A stretch of 64,000 nt of DNA from an uncultured Muribaculaceae bacterium (lineage in GTDB: Bacteria; Bacteroidota; Bacteroidia; Bacteroidales; Muribaculaceae), in assembly GCA_944321715.1 (NCBI GenBank), contig CALUMJ010000007.1, positions 38,306-102,305 on the forward strand, read 5' to 3'. The notes below the pieces were generated by a model that did not search any database, was not told the DNA's origin, and saw only the letters and a program-made list of their open reading frames with translations. Shown here one piece after another: positions 35,376 through 43,480 of this stretch (position 1 is the stretch's first letter; each line of letters begins with the position of its first letter). The position numbers and the translations under genes are program-made.

Positions 35376-36302
35376 ATGAATTTTAAAAACGTTTTTGGCT
35401 ATTTCGGTTTGGGGCTGGCTTTTGCCCTGTCATCGACAGTAACTGCTTCGGCTCAAAATTTACAATCAGTATCGAATTATTCGCAGGCACACGAAGACTT
35501 ATTGGCATCGCAGTCGCATATCCTCGACCAGATAAAGGTGGACGAAGTGCAGGAATTTGCGACAAAACTATATGAAGACCTTGAACCCGAATCGGATGTT
35601 TTTTCGATTTGCTGGGAAAGTGAGCATGTTGATGCATACGCAGGTTCGGGGATAGCAATTCCCGACAAGCAAGACATCGACGTGTCGGACTACTGTATGC
35701 CGTGTTCGAGCAATGTAATTACCAGCAATTATGGTTATCGCCGCCGTTTCGGTCGCATGCACAAGGGTATAGACCTGCGTGCACAAGTGGGCGACACGGT
35801 TCGTGCCGCATTTGACGGTAAAATACGCCTCACCAAATATGAACGTCGCGGATATGGCTATTATGTGGTAATGCGCCACGAGAATGGCATGGAAACCGTT
35901 TACGGCCACTTGTCGCGTTTCTTGGTTAAGCCTAACGACTATGTGAAAGCTGGCGACCCCATTGCGCTGAGTGGCAACACTGGCCGTAGCACAGGCCCGC
36001 ACCTCCATTTTGAAACTCGTTTCATGGGCTATGCAATCAATCCCACAGCAATATTTGACTTTAAAAATCGCACGACGCACACCGACGTTTACACGTTCAA
36101 CAAGAATACCTACAAGCGTTCGCGCAACTATGCCCCATCGAGCTATGCTTCGTCGGGAAAAGTATATCACAAGATACGTCGTGGCGACTCGCTAAGCAAA
36201 ATTGCACGTCGGTATGGTACTACGGTGAGCAAATTGTGTGCTCTCAATGGCATATCGCGAAATTCGACAATACGTGAAGGCCGTAAGTTGCGAGTAAGGT
36301 AA
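35376..36302 (+). CDS. Secreted M23-family metallopeptidase with LysM domain
   Basis: A 308-residue exported murein hydrolase-like protein. Residues 1-26 are a signal peptide ending ASAQ. The M23 domain (~110-225) has metal ligands in GRMHKGIDLR (HxxxD) and PHLHFE (HxH), plus the YGHLS motif, so the zinc site appears intact. A C-terminal LysM domain (VYHKIRRGDSLSKIARRYGTT) should bind peptidoglycan. The role is endopeptidase cleavage in envelope growth or division. It lies 52 bp after ndk and is closed by a strong terminator. Confidence 0.93.
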   Translation: MNFKNVFGYFGLGLAFALSSTVTASAQNLQSVSNYSQAHEDLLASQSHILDQIKVDEVQEFATKLYEDLEPESDVFSICWESEHVDAYAGSGIAIPDKQDIDVSDYCMPCSSNVITSNYGYRRRFGRMHKGIDLRAQVGDTVRAAFDGKIRLTKYERRGYGYYVVMRHENGMETVYGHLSRFLVKPNDYVKAGDPIALSGNTGRSTGPHLHFETRFMGYAINPTAIFDFKNRTTHTDVYTFNKNTYKRSRNYAPSSYASSGKVYHKIRRGDSLSKIARRYGTTVSKLCALNGISRNSTIREGRKLRVR

Positions 36303-36357
36303 AAAAACAGATTGCCAAAAACGAAAGATAGATAAACCTCATTGCCTAATAAGATAG

Positions 36358-36387
36358 AAGGGGAACATGTCGAGTGTTCCCCTTTTT
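36358..36387 (+). terminator. Terminator after the M23/LysM gene
   Basis: AAGGGGAACA and TGTTCCCCTT form a perfect 10-bp stem with a 7-nt loop, followed by TTT. Confidence 0.85.
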
Positions 36388-36438
36388 GCTTTTAAGCCAT
36401 TGATTGATGGAAATGTTTTCTAACTAAAATAATGAATT

Positions 36439-37512
36439 ATGAAACTTGAATTGTCATTTAAAGCATTGATGGTAGCCTGTGCGGTAGCATGGGCGCCGGG
36501 ATGGGCTTGCACGGGTATAACGTTGACAAGCGCCGACAGTTGTACAGTCGTTGCGCGAACCATCGAGTGGGGTGGAAGCGATTTAAACAGCCAATATGTG
36601 GTGGTACCACGTGGTTATGTCGAGCAATCTTATACGCCGACGGGTGTGGATGGTATGAAGTTTGCTTCGCGTTATGGCTATGTGGGATTGTCGGTGGAGC
36701 AAAAAGAATTTGTAGCTGAAGGGTTAAATGAAGTTGGCTTGTCGGCGGGGTTGTTTTATTTCCCTGGCTATGGAAGGTATGAAGATTATGACGAAAATCA
36801 GAAAGAAGCAAGCATTGCCGATTTGCAGCTTGTGTCGTGGGTGCTTGGTCGTTGTGCTACGATTGACGACGTGAAGGCGGCGTTGGATAGCGTGCACGTT
36901 GTTGCCATTGACCCGAGGGCATCGACTGTGCATTGGCGATTTGCCGACGTTACGGGGCGACAGGTGGTATTGGAAATAATTGATGGCAAAAAGCGGTTTT
37001 ACGAGAACCGTCTTGGTGTACTTACCAATTCACCCGGTTTCGACTGGCAAATTACAAATCTGAACAACTACGTCAATCTTTTCCCCGGCGCTGCGCCTGC
37101 GCAGGAGATGGGGGGCGTGCGGCTGTCGCAATTCGGTGCGGGCAGTGGCTTACTTGGCATTCCTGGCGATGTAACGCCGCCATCGCGCTTTGTGAGAGCT
37201 GCATTTTTCCAGACTACTGCACCAGTGCCGGCTACAGCCGAAGATGCTGTGCTGAGTGCCCTCCAAATTTTGAATAACTTTGATATTCCCATAGGCATAG
37301 AGTTCGCAAAGGACAAGGTGCCGAGTGGCATACCGAGTGCGACACAATGGACATCGGCGACGGATATGCACAATCGTGTGATATATTACCGTACCATGTG
37401 GAACAGCCGCATACGCAGTATCAACCTCAATAATATTGATTTCGGCACGGTTGGTTACAGTGCCGTGCCATTAGACCTTGAGAAGCGGCAACCTATCGAG
37501 GTAGTTTTGTAG
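36439..37512 (+). CDS. Choloylglycine-hydrolase family (bile salt hydrolase / penicillin acylase-like), exported
   Basis: A 357-residue Ntn-hydrolase of the linear amide C-N hydrolase family. The signal peptide ends AWA just before Cys24, so cleavage would expose the catalytic N-terminal Cys (CTGITL). Further expected features: Arg in VVARTIEWGGSD, EGLNEVGLSAGLFYF, TNSPGFDWQITNL (oxyanion Asn) and GIPGDVTPPSRFVRA. This layout is that of Gram-negative periplasmic BSH/PVA-type enzymes, which deconjugate bile salts or cleave acyl-amides such as acyl-homoserine lactones. Substrate preference cannot be read reliably from sequence alone. It is a single-gene unit between two terminators. Confidence 0.88.
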   Translation: MKLELSFKALMVACAVAWAPGWACTGITLTSADSCTVVARTIEWGGSDLNSQYVVVPRGYVEQSYTPTGVDGMKFASRYGYVGLSVEQKEFVAEGLNEVGLSAGLFYFPGYGRYEDYDENQKEASIADLQLVSWVLGRCATIDDVKAALDSVHVVAIDPRASTVHWRFADVTGRQVVLEIIDGKKRFYENRLGVLTNSPGFDWQITNLNNYVNLFPGAAPAQEMGGVRLSQFGAGSGLLGIPGDVTPPSRFVRAAFFQTTAPVPATAEDAVLSALQILNNFDIPIGIEFAKDKVPSGIPSATQWTSATDMHNRVIYYRTMWNSRIRSINLNNIDFGTVGYSAVPLDLEKRQPIEVVL

Positions 37513-37561
37513 CAAATCATATCGGCTGAATGTCTGTCCTCTTCAAGCCAGTTCACGGCTC

Positions 37562-37603
37562 AAAAAAATTACGGTTGCCGACTTTTCACAAGGTCGGCAA
37601 CCG
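37562..37603 (-). terminator. Terminator between convergent genes, minus-strand polarity
   Basis: CGGTTGCCGAC (37572-37582) and GTCGGCAACCG (37593-37603) form a perfect 11-bp stem with a 10-nt loop. On the minus strand the hairpin is followed by TAATTTTTTT, so it mainly ends the 37674-38237 gene and also blocks read-through from the hydrolase gene. Confidence 0.8.
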
Positions 37604-37673
37604 CATCAAAACTTAATGTATTTATTATTGAATAACCAGTGTGTCTTTGTTTATCGACTGATGATTGTCGTAT

Positions 37674-38237
37674 TTAACGCATATCATCATCGTCGTAGTC
37701 GGACAATTCGCCAAGTTCGTCCTCGTTGAAACCTTCGTCGCCATAAAATTCGCCGTCGTCGATGTCGTTGATGTCGATTGCTGCGCTTATGGCTGCAGCT
37801 TTGGCGGCTTTTTCGTTCACTTCATCGATGTCGATGAATTGGGCTGGAGCCTTGCCCTCCTTACGTTGGCACAAGGGGTCTTTGAGATTTTTCCCGGGAA
37901 CACATTCTTTCATTTCCATGAAGAATGCGCGGTCGGTCATGTAGTCAAACACGAAAATTAATTTTTGACCCTCGTCTTCAATGAGTTCACTCAACTGAGT
38001 ATCTTCCATCAGCCATATATCTTGGTCGGAGTCGGTGTCCATTTCCACCAATGTGATTTCTTTTTGTTTGCTCCAATCGTCGTCGCAAATGAAGAATGAG
38101 TCCATTTGGTCCTTGGAGTATCCCACTGAATCGAGAATTGCGTTGCGCAATCTCAGGAAAGTGTCATCGGCATCTATTGCAATCTCGCGTTTGAAGTTGT
38201 CAACTTCATCCGATACGATACGAAATCTATAAATCAT
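37674..38237 (-). CDS. Plasmid pRiA4b ORF-3-like family protein
   Basis: A 187-residue protein. Residues 1-~125 match the pRiA4b-ORF3/IS1096 TnpR-passenger family pattern (MIYRFRIVSDEV, FLRLRNAILDSVGY, SFFICDDDW, LIFVFDYMTDRAFFMEM), a small beta-rich fold of unknown function found in mobile elements and chromosomes. The last ~50 residues are a highly acidic low-complexity tail (DINDIDDGEFYGDEGFNEDE...DDDD), longer than in minimal family members and probably disordered. Nothing nearby suggests a mobile element, so this is likely a resident chromosomal copy. Function is not known. Confidence 0.85.
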   Translation of the reverse strand: MIYRFRIVSDEVDNFKREIAIDADDTFLRLRNAILDSVGYSKDQMDSFFICDDDWSKQKEITLVEMDTDSDQDIWLMEDTQLSELIEDEGQKLIFVFDYMTDRAFFMEMKECVPGKNLKDPLCQRKEGKAPAQFIDIDEVNEKAAKAAAISAAIDINDIDDGEFYGDEGFNEDELGELSDYDDDDMR

Positions 38238-38361
38238 CTTTGTGTGTTATATAAAAATATATCAGTATTTATTGATGCAGTTTGATGCTGCGAAATTAGT
38301 AATATTTTTTTTACACGTAACAATTTGCAGCATATTTTTTATTTGCCAATGTCGGCAGTTG

Positions 38362-39258
38362 TTATTTGTCGAATGTAAATTCACGCGACGCCAGTCGGTA
38401 ATCGTCGAGGAATAGTTCCACGGTGTAGGTTCCGGCGTTCAGTGTGGTGTTGACGTTCCAGTATATAGCCATGTCGGGGATTTCCTGTCCGGCATATTCA
38501 AACGTTTTACGCTCGGTGTAAGCAACTTGTCCGCCTTCAAACGGGAATGTGCCATTCTCGCCGAGCAAGAATCCTTCGGGGCTTGTTATACGCATGTAGA
38601 TTGTTTTTTCGCCCACTGGGGTGGAATTGTTTTGTGGTATGGTGAACGCAACTTTGAGCTGCTTGGCTTTGGTGATTTTTTTCTCGTTTTTGCCGTTGCT
38701 TTTCAATGCGGTCAGTGTCATGCCACTCACGTTGAGTTTCTCGGCAAGCGTCATGCGCTTTGAGAGGTCCTCGTTTTCTTTTGTGGTCTGGCTTACTTTT
38801 GAAGCTAATTTCTCGTTTTGGGAGCGTATTTTTTCGTTTTCGGCTTTAAGGCCGGCGTTTTCCCTGCCAAGCGAGTCGATTACTTGCACATAGTGCTTCA
38901 TGATTCCTCGCAGCGTTTCAATCTCGTTTTGCAATTCCTTGATGCGCTTGTTGCTTGTGATTTGCTGGGTCTTGAGCTCGGTTAGCAATTTTTCCACCTT
39001 GTCCTTTGCTTCGCCGTATTTTATCAGCAGCGAGTCGTTGTTGAGAAATTGCGTCTGGCTTTCGTAATTCTTGAACTCATTGCTCAAGTTTTCATATTCT
39101 TGTTTCAATTGCAGCTGCTCGTTTTGGAGCAAGAGTTGCTCGTTGGCGGCTTTGGCGTCGTCGATTTGTTTTTTTGCGTAGAAAGCGAAAAATGAAATCG
39201 CCGCAGCAATTACCAAAGCACCTACTATGATTAATGCTTTCTTTTGAGAAGGAGCCAT
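38362..39258 (-). CDS. Membrane-anchored coiled-coil protein, function unknown
   Basis: A 298-residue protein. One N-terminal TM helix (residues ~9-27, IIVGALVIAAAISFFAF) is followed by a ~150-residue coiled coil rich in Gln/Glu/Lys/Asn (ANEQLLLQNEQLQLKQ; KLLTELKTQQITSNKRIKEL; ENAGLKAENEKIRSQNEKL). A C-terminal beta-sandwich-like domain closes it (KVAFTIPQNNSTPVGEKTIY, GTYTVELFLDDYRL). It is probably anchored in the inner membrane with the globular end in the periplasm. Similar proteins are widespread in Bacteroidetes and often mislabelled as chromosome-segregation proteins because of the coiled coil. A -7-like box TAACTTTG (39303-39296, minus strand) lies upstream without a clear -33. Confidence 0.8.
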   Translation of the reverse strand: MAPSQKKALIIVGALVIAAAISFFAFYAKKQIDDAKAANEQLLLQNEQLQLKQEYENLSNEFKNYESQTQFLNNDSLLIKYGEAKDKVEKLLTELKTQQITSNKRIKELQNEIETLRGIMKHYVQVIDSLGRENAGLKAENEKIRSQNEKLASKVSQTTKENEDLSKRMTLAEKLNVSGMTLTALKSNGKNEKKITKAKQLKVAFTIPQNNSTPVGEKTIYMRITSPEGFLLGENGTFPFEGGQVAYTERKTFEYAGQEIPDMAIYWNVNTTLNAGTYTVELFLDDYRLASREFTFDK

Positions 39259-39377
39259 ATATAATTGTTGGTTAGTTGTTTTAAATTCAGGTGTGCAAAG
39301 TTAAACATTCTATACAGAAATATGTGATAAAACTTAGCAAAAAAAGAATAACACACTTCATGCCACGCTTGTGGGGG

Positions 39378-39938
39378 TCAGGCGAAGTGCAACTGTTCGC
39401 CTTCGAGGGTGCCTGGTTTGATTGGTTTCTCTTTTGCGCCTTTCTTTTGTATTTTCTGCTCGGGTTTCTTTATCTTTTGTTTTTCACCTATTTTGAAACT
39501 GTCGAGAATTTTGTCCACTATTTTTTTATTGTCGGCAATATAGCTTATTTCGATTTGCATTGCAAGGTTGGTTTTTTTTGCGCACACGTTGGTCAAGCTG
39601 GCGTGCGAGCCGTCGGGCATCACTCCAGTGAGTGTGTAACCTTTGCAACCGTCGATTTTGGCTTTTTTCATTTTTGTGTCATACATGTTATATCCTGCTG
39701 CAGTTTTATTTAGCGCATATTTCATGTAGTTGTCGTCGGCTTCGGTCTTGTCGTATAGTTTGATGATTATGGCCAAGTCGTACCACTGTATTTCAAACAC
39801 CGATGGGGAGTTGTAAGTAACCGTACCTCCTTCAGGCACATCGAAAGTGAGGTCATGTCCCGACCAAGTGAACTTCTCGGCCTTGCATCCTGCTATTGCG
39901 GCCACAGCCATCAACAGATATATTGCCAAACGCTTCAT
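39378..39938 (-). CDS. Small predicted lipoprotein, function unknown
   Basis: From the ATG at 39938 the protein has 186 residues. The longer ORF to 39983 is rejected because an exact promoter at 39959-39988 (minus strand) starts transcription near 39952. The N-terminus KRLAIYLLMAVAAIAGC has a lipobox ending at Cys18. The middle is a mixed alpha/beta globular domain of no family I recognise (FTWSGHDLTFDVPEGGTVTY; YDLAIIIKLYDK; KGYTLTGVMPDGSHASLTNV). The C-terminal 40 residues are a Lys/Pro/Gln-rich tail (GEKQKIKKPEQKIQKKGAKE). Confidence 0.7.
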   Translation of the reverse strand: MKRLAIYLLMAVAAIAGCKAEKFTWSGHDLTFDVPEGGTVTYNSPSVFEIQWYDLAIIIKLYDKTEADDNYMKYALNKTAAGYNMYDTKMKKAKIDGCKGYTLTGVMPDGSHASLTNVCAKKTNLAMQIEISYIADNKKIVDKILDSFKIGEKQKIKKPEQKIQKKGAKEKPIKPGTLEGEQLHFA

Positions 39939-39958
39939 ATTTAAACCATAATAATGCA

Positions 39959-39988
39959 CAAAGGTAGTGAAAGTCGTGTGCAATGCAA
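39959..39988 (-). promoter_or_regulatory. Promoter of the small lipoprotein gene
   Basis: On the minus strand: TTG at 39988-39986, a 19-bp spacer, and TACCTTTG at 39966-39959 (exact TAnnTTTG). It fixes the start of the lipoprotein at 39938. Confidence 0.65.
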
Positions 39989-40060
39989 AAAAACGGCTTG
40001 CAGTTTTATGCAGTTTTTGTCAGATTTTGCCCGTTTTGAGGCTTCGGGGCATGGCTCTTT

Positions 40061-40117
40061 CATTTAAAGCGGCATTAGGTGGGGGCAGCGAAGCCGTCCA
40101 CAGTGTCGCTTTAAATG
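40061..40117. repeat. Hairpin repeat between divergent lipoprotein and tsaD genes
   Basis: CATTTAAAGCG (40061-40071) and CGCTTTAAATG (40107-40117) form an 11-bp perfect stem. The enclosed sequence contains GGGCAGCGAAGCCGTCCA, one base different from the end of the 70-bp inverted repeat arms at 16356. It may be a remnant of the same repeat family. Confidence 0.6.
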
Positions 40118-40157
40118 GGCGAGCCGTGGGTTCCGGTGCATGGTGTCAAATGAAATT

Positions 40158-40188
40158 TTGCTTATTACGGCGTTTGTGTTTAATTTTG
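40158..40188 (+). promoter_or_regulatory. Promoter of tsaD-cinA
   Basis: TTG at 40158-40160, a 20-bp spacer, and TAATTTTG at 40181-40188 (exact TAnnTTTG). The predicted leader to the ATG at 40211 is only about 16 nt. Confidence 0.65.
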
Positions 40189-40210
40189 TGGAGTAAATTG
40201 GATTAACGAA

Positions 40211-41227
40211 ATGAGTATAACAATATTGGGGATAGAATCGTCGTGCGACGATACGTCGGCGGCTGTCGTGCGCGACTGCGTGCTTGTGAGCAATGTAATT
40301 GCCAGCCAAAAGGTGCATGAGGCCTACGGCGGGGTAGTGCCGGAACTGGCATCGCGTGCCCACCAGCAGAACATTGTGCCTGTGGTGTCGGAAGCAATCA
40401 GGCAGGCCGGCATCGACAAGACGGAAATTGATGCCATAGCGTTCACGCGTGGACCGGGGCTGCTCGGTTCATTGCTCGTCGGCACATCTTTTGCCAAGGG
40501 GCTTTCGATTGCTTTGGGCATTCCTGTTGTCGATGTGAATCACTTGCATGGGCATGTGTTGTCGCATTTCATAAAAGAAGATGCGAATAGCCCGACTCCC
40601 GAGTTCCCGTTTCTTTGCCTCTTGGTGTCGGGCGGCAACTCACAAATCATAAAAGTGGAGTCGCCTTATAAAATGCAAGTGCTTGGGCAGACCATCGACG
40701 ATGCAGCTGGCGAGGCATTCGACAAATGTGCCAAGGTGATGGGGTTGCCTTATCCGGGTGGCCCATATATCGACCGCTTGGCGGCCGAAGGCGACGCTAT
40801 GCGCTTCAAGTTCAGCAAGCCGCACATTCCCGGGCTCGACTATAGCTTCAGTGGGCTGAAAACATCGTTTTTATATACGTTGAGAGATGAGGTTGCCAAA
40901 AATCCCGATTTCATAGAACAGAATAAGGCCGACCTTGCCGCATCGTTGCAAAAAACGATTATAGACATATTGATGGATAAACTATCCCGTGCCGTGAAAG
41001 AAACGGGCATAACGACAATTGCCATAGGTGGTGGAGTGTCGGCAAACTCGGGTGTCAGAAGCCGTGTGCAAGAATTTGCCGATAGCCATGGCTTGACGGC
41101 ATTCATACCCAAGCGTGCGTTTACCACCGACAATGCTGCAATGGTAGCTGTTGCGGGATATTTTAAATATTTGAATAAGGATTTTTGTAGCCTCGACCTT
41201 CCGCCATACGCAAGGGTGGCTATATAG
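40211..41227 (+). CDS. tsaD: tRNA N6-adenosine threonylcarbamoyltransferase
   Basis: A 338-residue ASKHA-fold enzyme that transfers threonylcarbamoyl to A37 of ANN-reading tRNAs together with TsaB and TsaE. Motifs: LGIESSCDDTSAAVV at the N-terminus, AIAFTRGPGLLGSL, the metal ligands in NHLHGHVLSH (His111, His115), CLLVSGGNSQI, DDAAGEAFDKCAK, and ATP-binding GGGVSANSGVR. The Asp in FTTDNAAMVA completes the metal site. cinA follows 20 bp downstream. Confidence 0.97.
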   Translation: MSITILGIESSCDDTSAAVVRDCVLVSNVIASQKVHEAYGGVVPELASRAHQQNIVPVVSEAIRQAGIDKTEIDAIAFTRGPGLLGSLLVGTSFAKGLSIALGIPVVDVNHLHGHVLSHFIKEDANSPTPEFPFLCLLVSGGNSQIIKVESPYKMQVLGQTIDDAAGEAFDKCAKVMGLPYPGGPYIDRLAAEGDAMRFKFSKPHIPGLDYSFSGLKTSFLYTLRDEVAKNPDFIEQNKADLAASLQKTIIDILMDKLSRAVKETGITTIAIGGGVSANSGVRSRVQEFADSHGLTAFIPKRAFTTDNAAMVAVAGYFKYLNKDFCSLDLPPYARVAI

Positions 41228-41247
41228 GATATACACTTTTTCGTAAT

Positions 41248-42489
41248 ATGGATATTTCGATTATTGTGATTGGTGACGAATTGCTCATCGGGCAGGTCAC
41301 TGATACCAATTCGGGCTGGATAGCCCGGCACGTGAACCCGCTGGGGTGGAACGTAAAAAGCGTGAAAGTGATTGGCGACGATGAAGCCGAGATATTGAAG
41401 GCTATAGGTGAGGGATTTGCGCAATCCGACCTTGTGTTGACGACTGGAGGACTGGGCCCTACCAAGGACGACATCACAAAGGAGGCCATGCGCAAATACT
41501 TTGGCGGCAGCATGGTATATGACACCGAAGTAGAGAAAAATGTGCTTGAGGTGGTCGAAAAACGTCATTTGAAAATAAATGACTTGACGGCAGCCCAGGC
41601 ATACGTGCCGTCGTCGTGCCGCGTGATACAGAATCGTGTGGGTACGGCTCCCATCATGTGGTTTGAGAAAGATGGCAAGGTGCTTGTGGCAATGCCCGGT
41701 GTGCCGTTTGAAACCGAGCAGATGATGGAGCGAGAGGTTATACCTCAACTGATGTCGCACTTTTGTTCCGACGAGCATATAATGCACCGCACATTCATTG
41801 TCATAGACTATTCCGAATCGGTGCTTGCAATGAAGCTGGAGCAATTCGAGGCTAATATTCCTGCGGGCATACATCTTGCTTATTTGCCACGTCCGGGAAT
41901 TATCAGGTTGCGTCTTACGGGGCGGTCGGCCAATGGCGACCAGTTGGCGGCCGACTTGGACATGTTGTCGGGGCAATTGCAAGACTTGCTTGGCAGCTCG
42001 ATTATATCTTATGAAGACAAGCCTGTGGCTGCTATTCTTGGCGACATGTTGCGCGAAAGAGGGTTGACCATATCCACGGCTGAAAGCTGCACGGGAGGAA
42101 ACATGGCGCATGAAATTACCGCAATTGCTGGCAGTTCCGACTATTTTGTAGGGTCGGTAGTTTCTTATAGCAATGATGTGAAGCAGTTGGTGCTGGGTGT
42201 ACCTGCGTCGGTGCTGGCTGCCGAGGGTGCAGTGAGCCAGCCCGTGGTGGAGCAGATGTGCCGTGGTGTGAACGATCTGTTGCACACGCAGTGCAGCATT
42301 GCCACGTCGGGCGTTGCAGGCCCGGGCGGTGGTTCGCCAGAGAAACCCGTGGGCACGGTGTGGATTTGCGTGCAATGTGGCGACCGTCAGGTTGCCGAGC
42401 GTTACCATTTTCCTGGCACTCGCGACCGGGTAATCGACCGCGCGACAATGACCGGAATGCTCATGCTCATCAAGCTCCTTCGTGGTTAG
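41248..42489 (+). CDS. cinA: CinA-like protein (NMN deamidase / MoaB-like fusion)
   Basis: A 413-residue two-domain protein. The N-terminal MoaB/MogA-like (COG1058) domain shows IVIGDELLIGQVTDTNSGWIA, LTTGGLGPTKDDITKEA and VAMPGVPFE. The C-terminal PncC-type NMN amidohydrolase domain (~255-413) shows ERGLTISTAESCTGGNMAHE with the active-site Ser, YFVGSVVSYSNDVKQ, and GVAGPGGGSPEKPVGTVW. It recycles nicotinamide mononucleotide in NAD metabolism; the competence link implied by the name is lineage-specific. It lies in an operon with tsaD and ends at a bidirectional terminator. Confidence 0.94.
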   Translation: MDISIIVIGDELLIGQVTDTNSGWIARHVNPLGWNVKSVKVIGDDEAEILKAIGEGFAQSDLVLTTGGLGPTKDDITKEAMRKYFGGSMVYDTEVEKNVLEVVEKRHLKINDLTAAQAYVPSSCRVIQNRVGTAPIMWFEKDGKVLVAMPGVPFETEQMMEREVIPQLMSHFCSDEHIMHRTFIVIDYSESVLAMKLEQFEANIPAGIHLAYLPRPGIIRLRLTGRSANGDQLAADLDMLSGQLQDLLGSSIISYEDKPVAAILGDMLRERGLTISTAESCTGGNMAHEITAIAGSSDYFVGSVVSYSNDVKQLVLGVPASVLAAEGAVSQPVVEQMCRGVNDLLHTQCSIATSGVAGPGGGSPEKPVGTVWICVQCGDRQVAERYHFPGTRDRVIDRATMTGMLMLIKLLRG

Positions 42490-42506
42490 GGAGTTGCATA
42501 CACATA

Positions 42507-42548
42507 AAACGAAAGGAGGTACGGCCCTGAAGCTGCACCTCCTTTTGT
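42507..42548. terminator. Bidirectional terminator between cinA and the galactose cluster
   Basis: AAAGGAGGT (42512-42520) pairs with ACCTCCTTT (42537-42545). It is followed by TTTTGTT on the plus strand and by CGTTTTATG on the minus strand, so it can end both converging transcripts. Confidence 0.8.
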
Positions 42549-42565
42549 TATTGATGACTATATGT

Positions 42566-43462
42566 TTAGAACATCTTTTCGGGGTATTCGCCGCTGGCGT
42601 GTAGCTCGGCAAACTTTTCGACAACGGCAGGGCGGTCGGCGGCGTATGTCACGCCAAACCATTTAGACGTGGTGTCGAGAACTTTTACCTTGGCTTTGCC
42701 TGTTGTCACCAATTCGTTGATGAGCAGCGGAACGTAAAACTCGGCTTTGAGGTTGCCCATGTTGGCATCCAAGAAACGCTTGAAATAATCTTCGGAATAC
42801 TTGAAGTAGTCGGGAGTGAAGCCCCAAAGGTTCATCGAAACGGGAGTTTCGGGAGCCAGTGTCTGTTCAACGCCGTTCTCGTCGGTGAAGCAAATGGCAT
42901 CGCCATTATAGCCGATGGCAGTGCGTTCGACCACGCCTGTCAGGTAGCCGTCCTTGGTTTCGCAAATTCCGCGGGCGACAGTGCCGTTGCGCGACATGGT
43001 GTTGCAGATGCGGAATCCTACCATGCAATATTCGTTTTCGCCAGTTGCTTTCGACAATTGTTCGGCCATTACCCTGAAGCTGTCTTGGCCATAGAAGTCG
43101 TCGGCATTGATGATGGCAAACGGCTCGTTAATAACATCTTTACCCATCAGCAGGGCGTGGTTTGTTCCCCAGGGTTTGGTGCGGCCTTCGGGGCAAGTAT
43201 AACCCTCGGGAAGGTCGTTGATTGACTGGAACACGACCTCGGTGGGAATGTGGTTCTCGTATTTCGATAGGATTTTGCTGCGGAAGTCGGCTTCAAAATC
43301 GTGGCGTATTACAAATACCACTTTCCCAAAACCGCTGCGGATAGCGTCATAGATTGAATAGTCCATGATGGTTTCTCCGTGTGGGCCGAGTCCGTCGAGT
43401 TGTTTTAAACCTCCATAGCGGCTACCCATTCCGGCAGCCAGTACAAACAAAGTAGGTTTCAT
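42566..43462 (-). CDS. Sugar-phosphate nucleotidyltransferase in the galactose cluster
   Basis: A 298-residue NTP-transferase fold protein. The N-terminus TLFVLAAGMGSRYGGLKQLD is the nucleotide loop, and INADDFYGQD supplies the metal Asp. GVVERT, MNLWGFTPDYF and AEFYVPLLINELV follow as in UDP-sugar pyrophosphorylase-like proteins. It is the last gene of galK-galM-nucleotidyltransferase, 18 bp after galM. No galT is present here, so this enzyme may convert galactose-1-phosphate (or glucose-1-phosphate) to the UDP sugar. This is inferred from context; the substrate and nucleotide are not proven. Confidence 0.85.
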   Translation of the reverse strand: MKPTLFVLAAGMGSRYGGLKQLDGLGPHGETIMDYSIYDAIRSGFGKVVFVIRHDFEADFRSKILSKYENHIPTEVVFQSINDLPEGYTCPEGRTKPWGTNHALLMGKDVINEPFAIINADDFYGQDSFRVMAEQLSKATGENEYCMVGFRICNTMSRNGTVARGICETKDGYLTGVVERTAIGYNGDAICFTDENGVEQTLAPETPVSMNLWGFTPDYFKYSEDYFKRFLDANMGNLKAEFYVPLLINELVTTGKAKVKVLDTTSKWFGVTYAADRPAVVEKFAELHASGEYPEKMF

Positions 43463-43480
43463 GTCTTGTGTATTAAAGAA

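Noticed and set aside
39291-39713. 140-codon plus-strand ORF between the coiled-coil and lipoprotein genes
   Set aside because: It is antisense to the lipoprotein gene and its Phe/Tyr-rich translation lacks a plausible start context.
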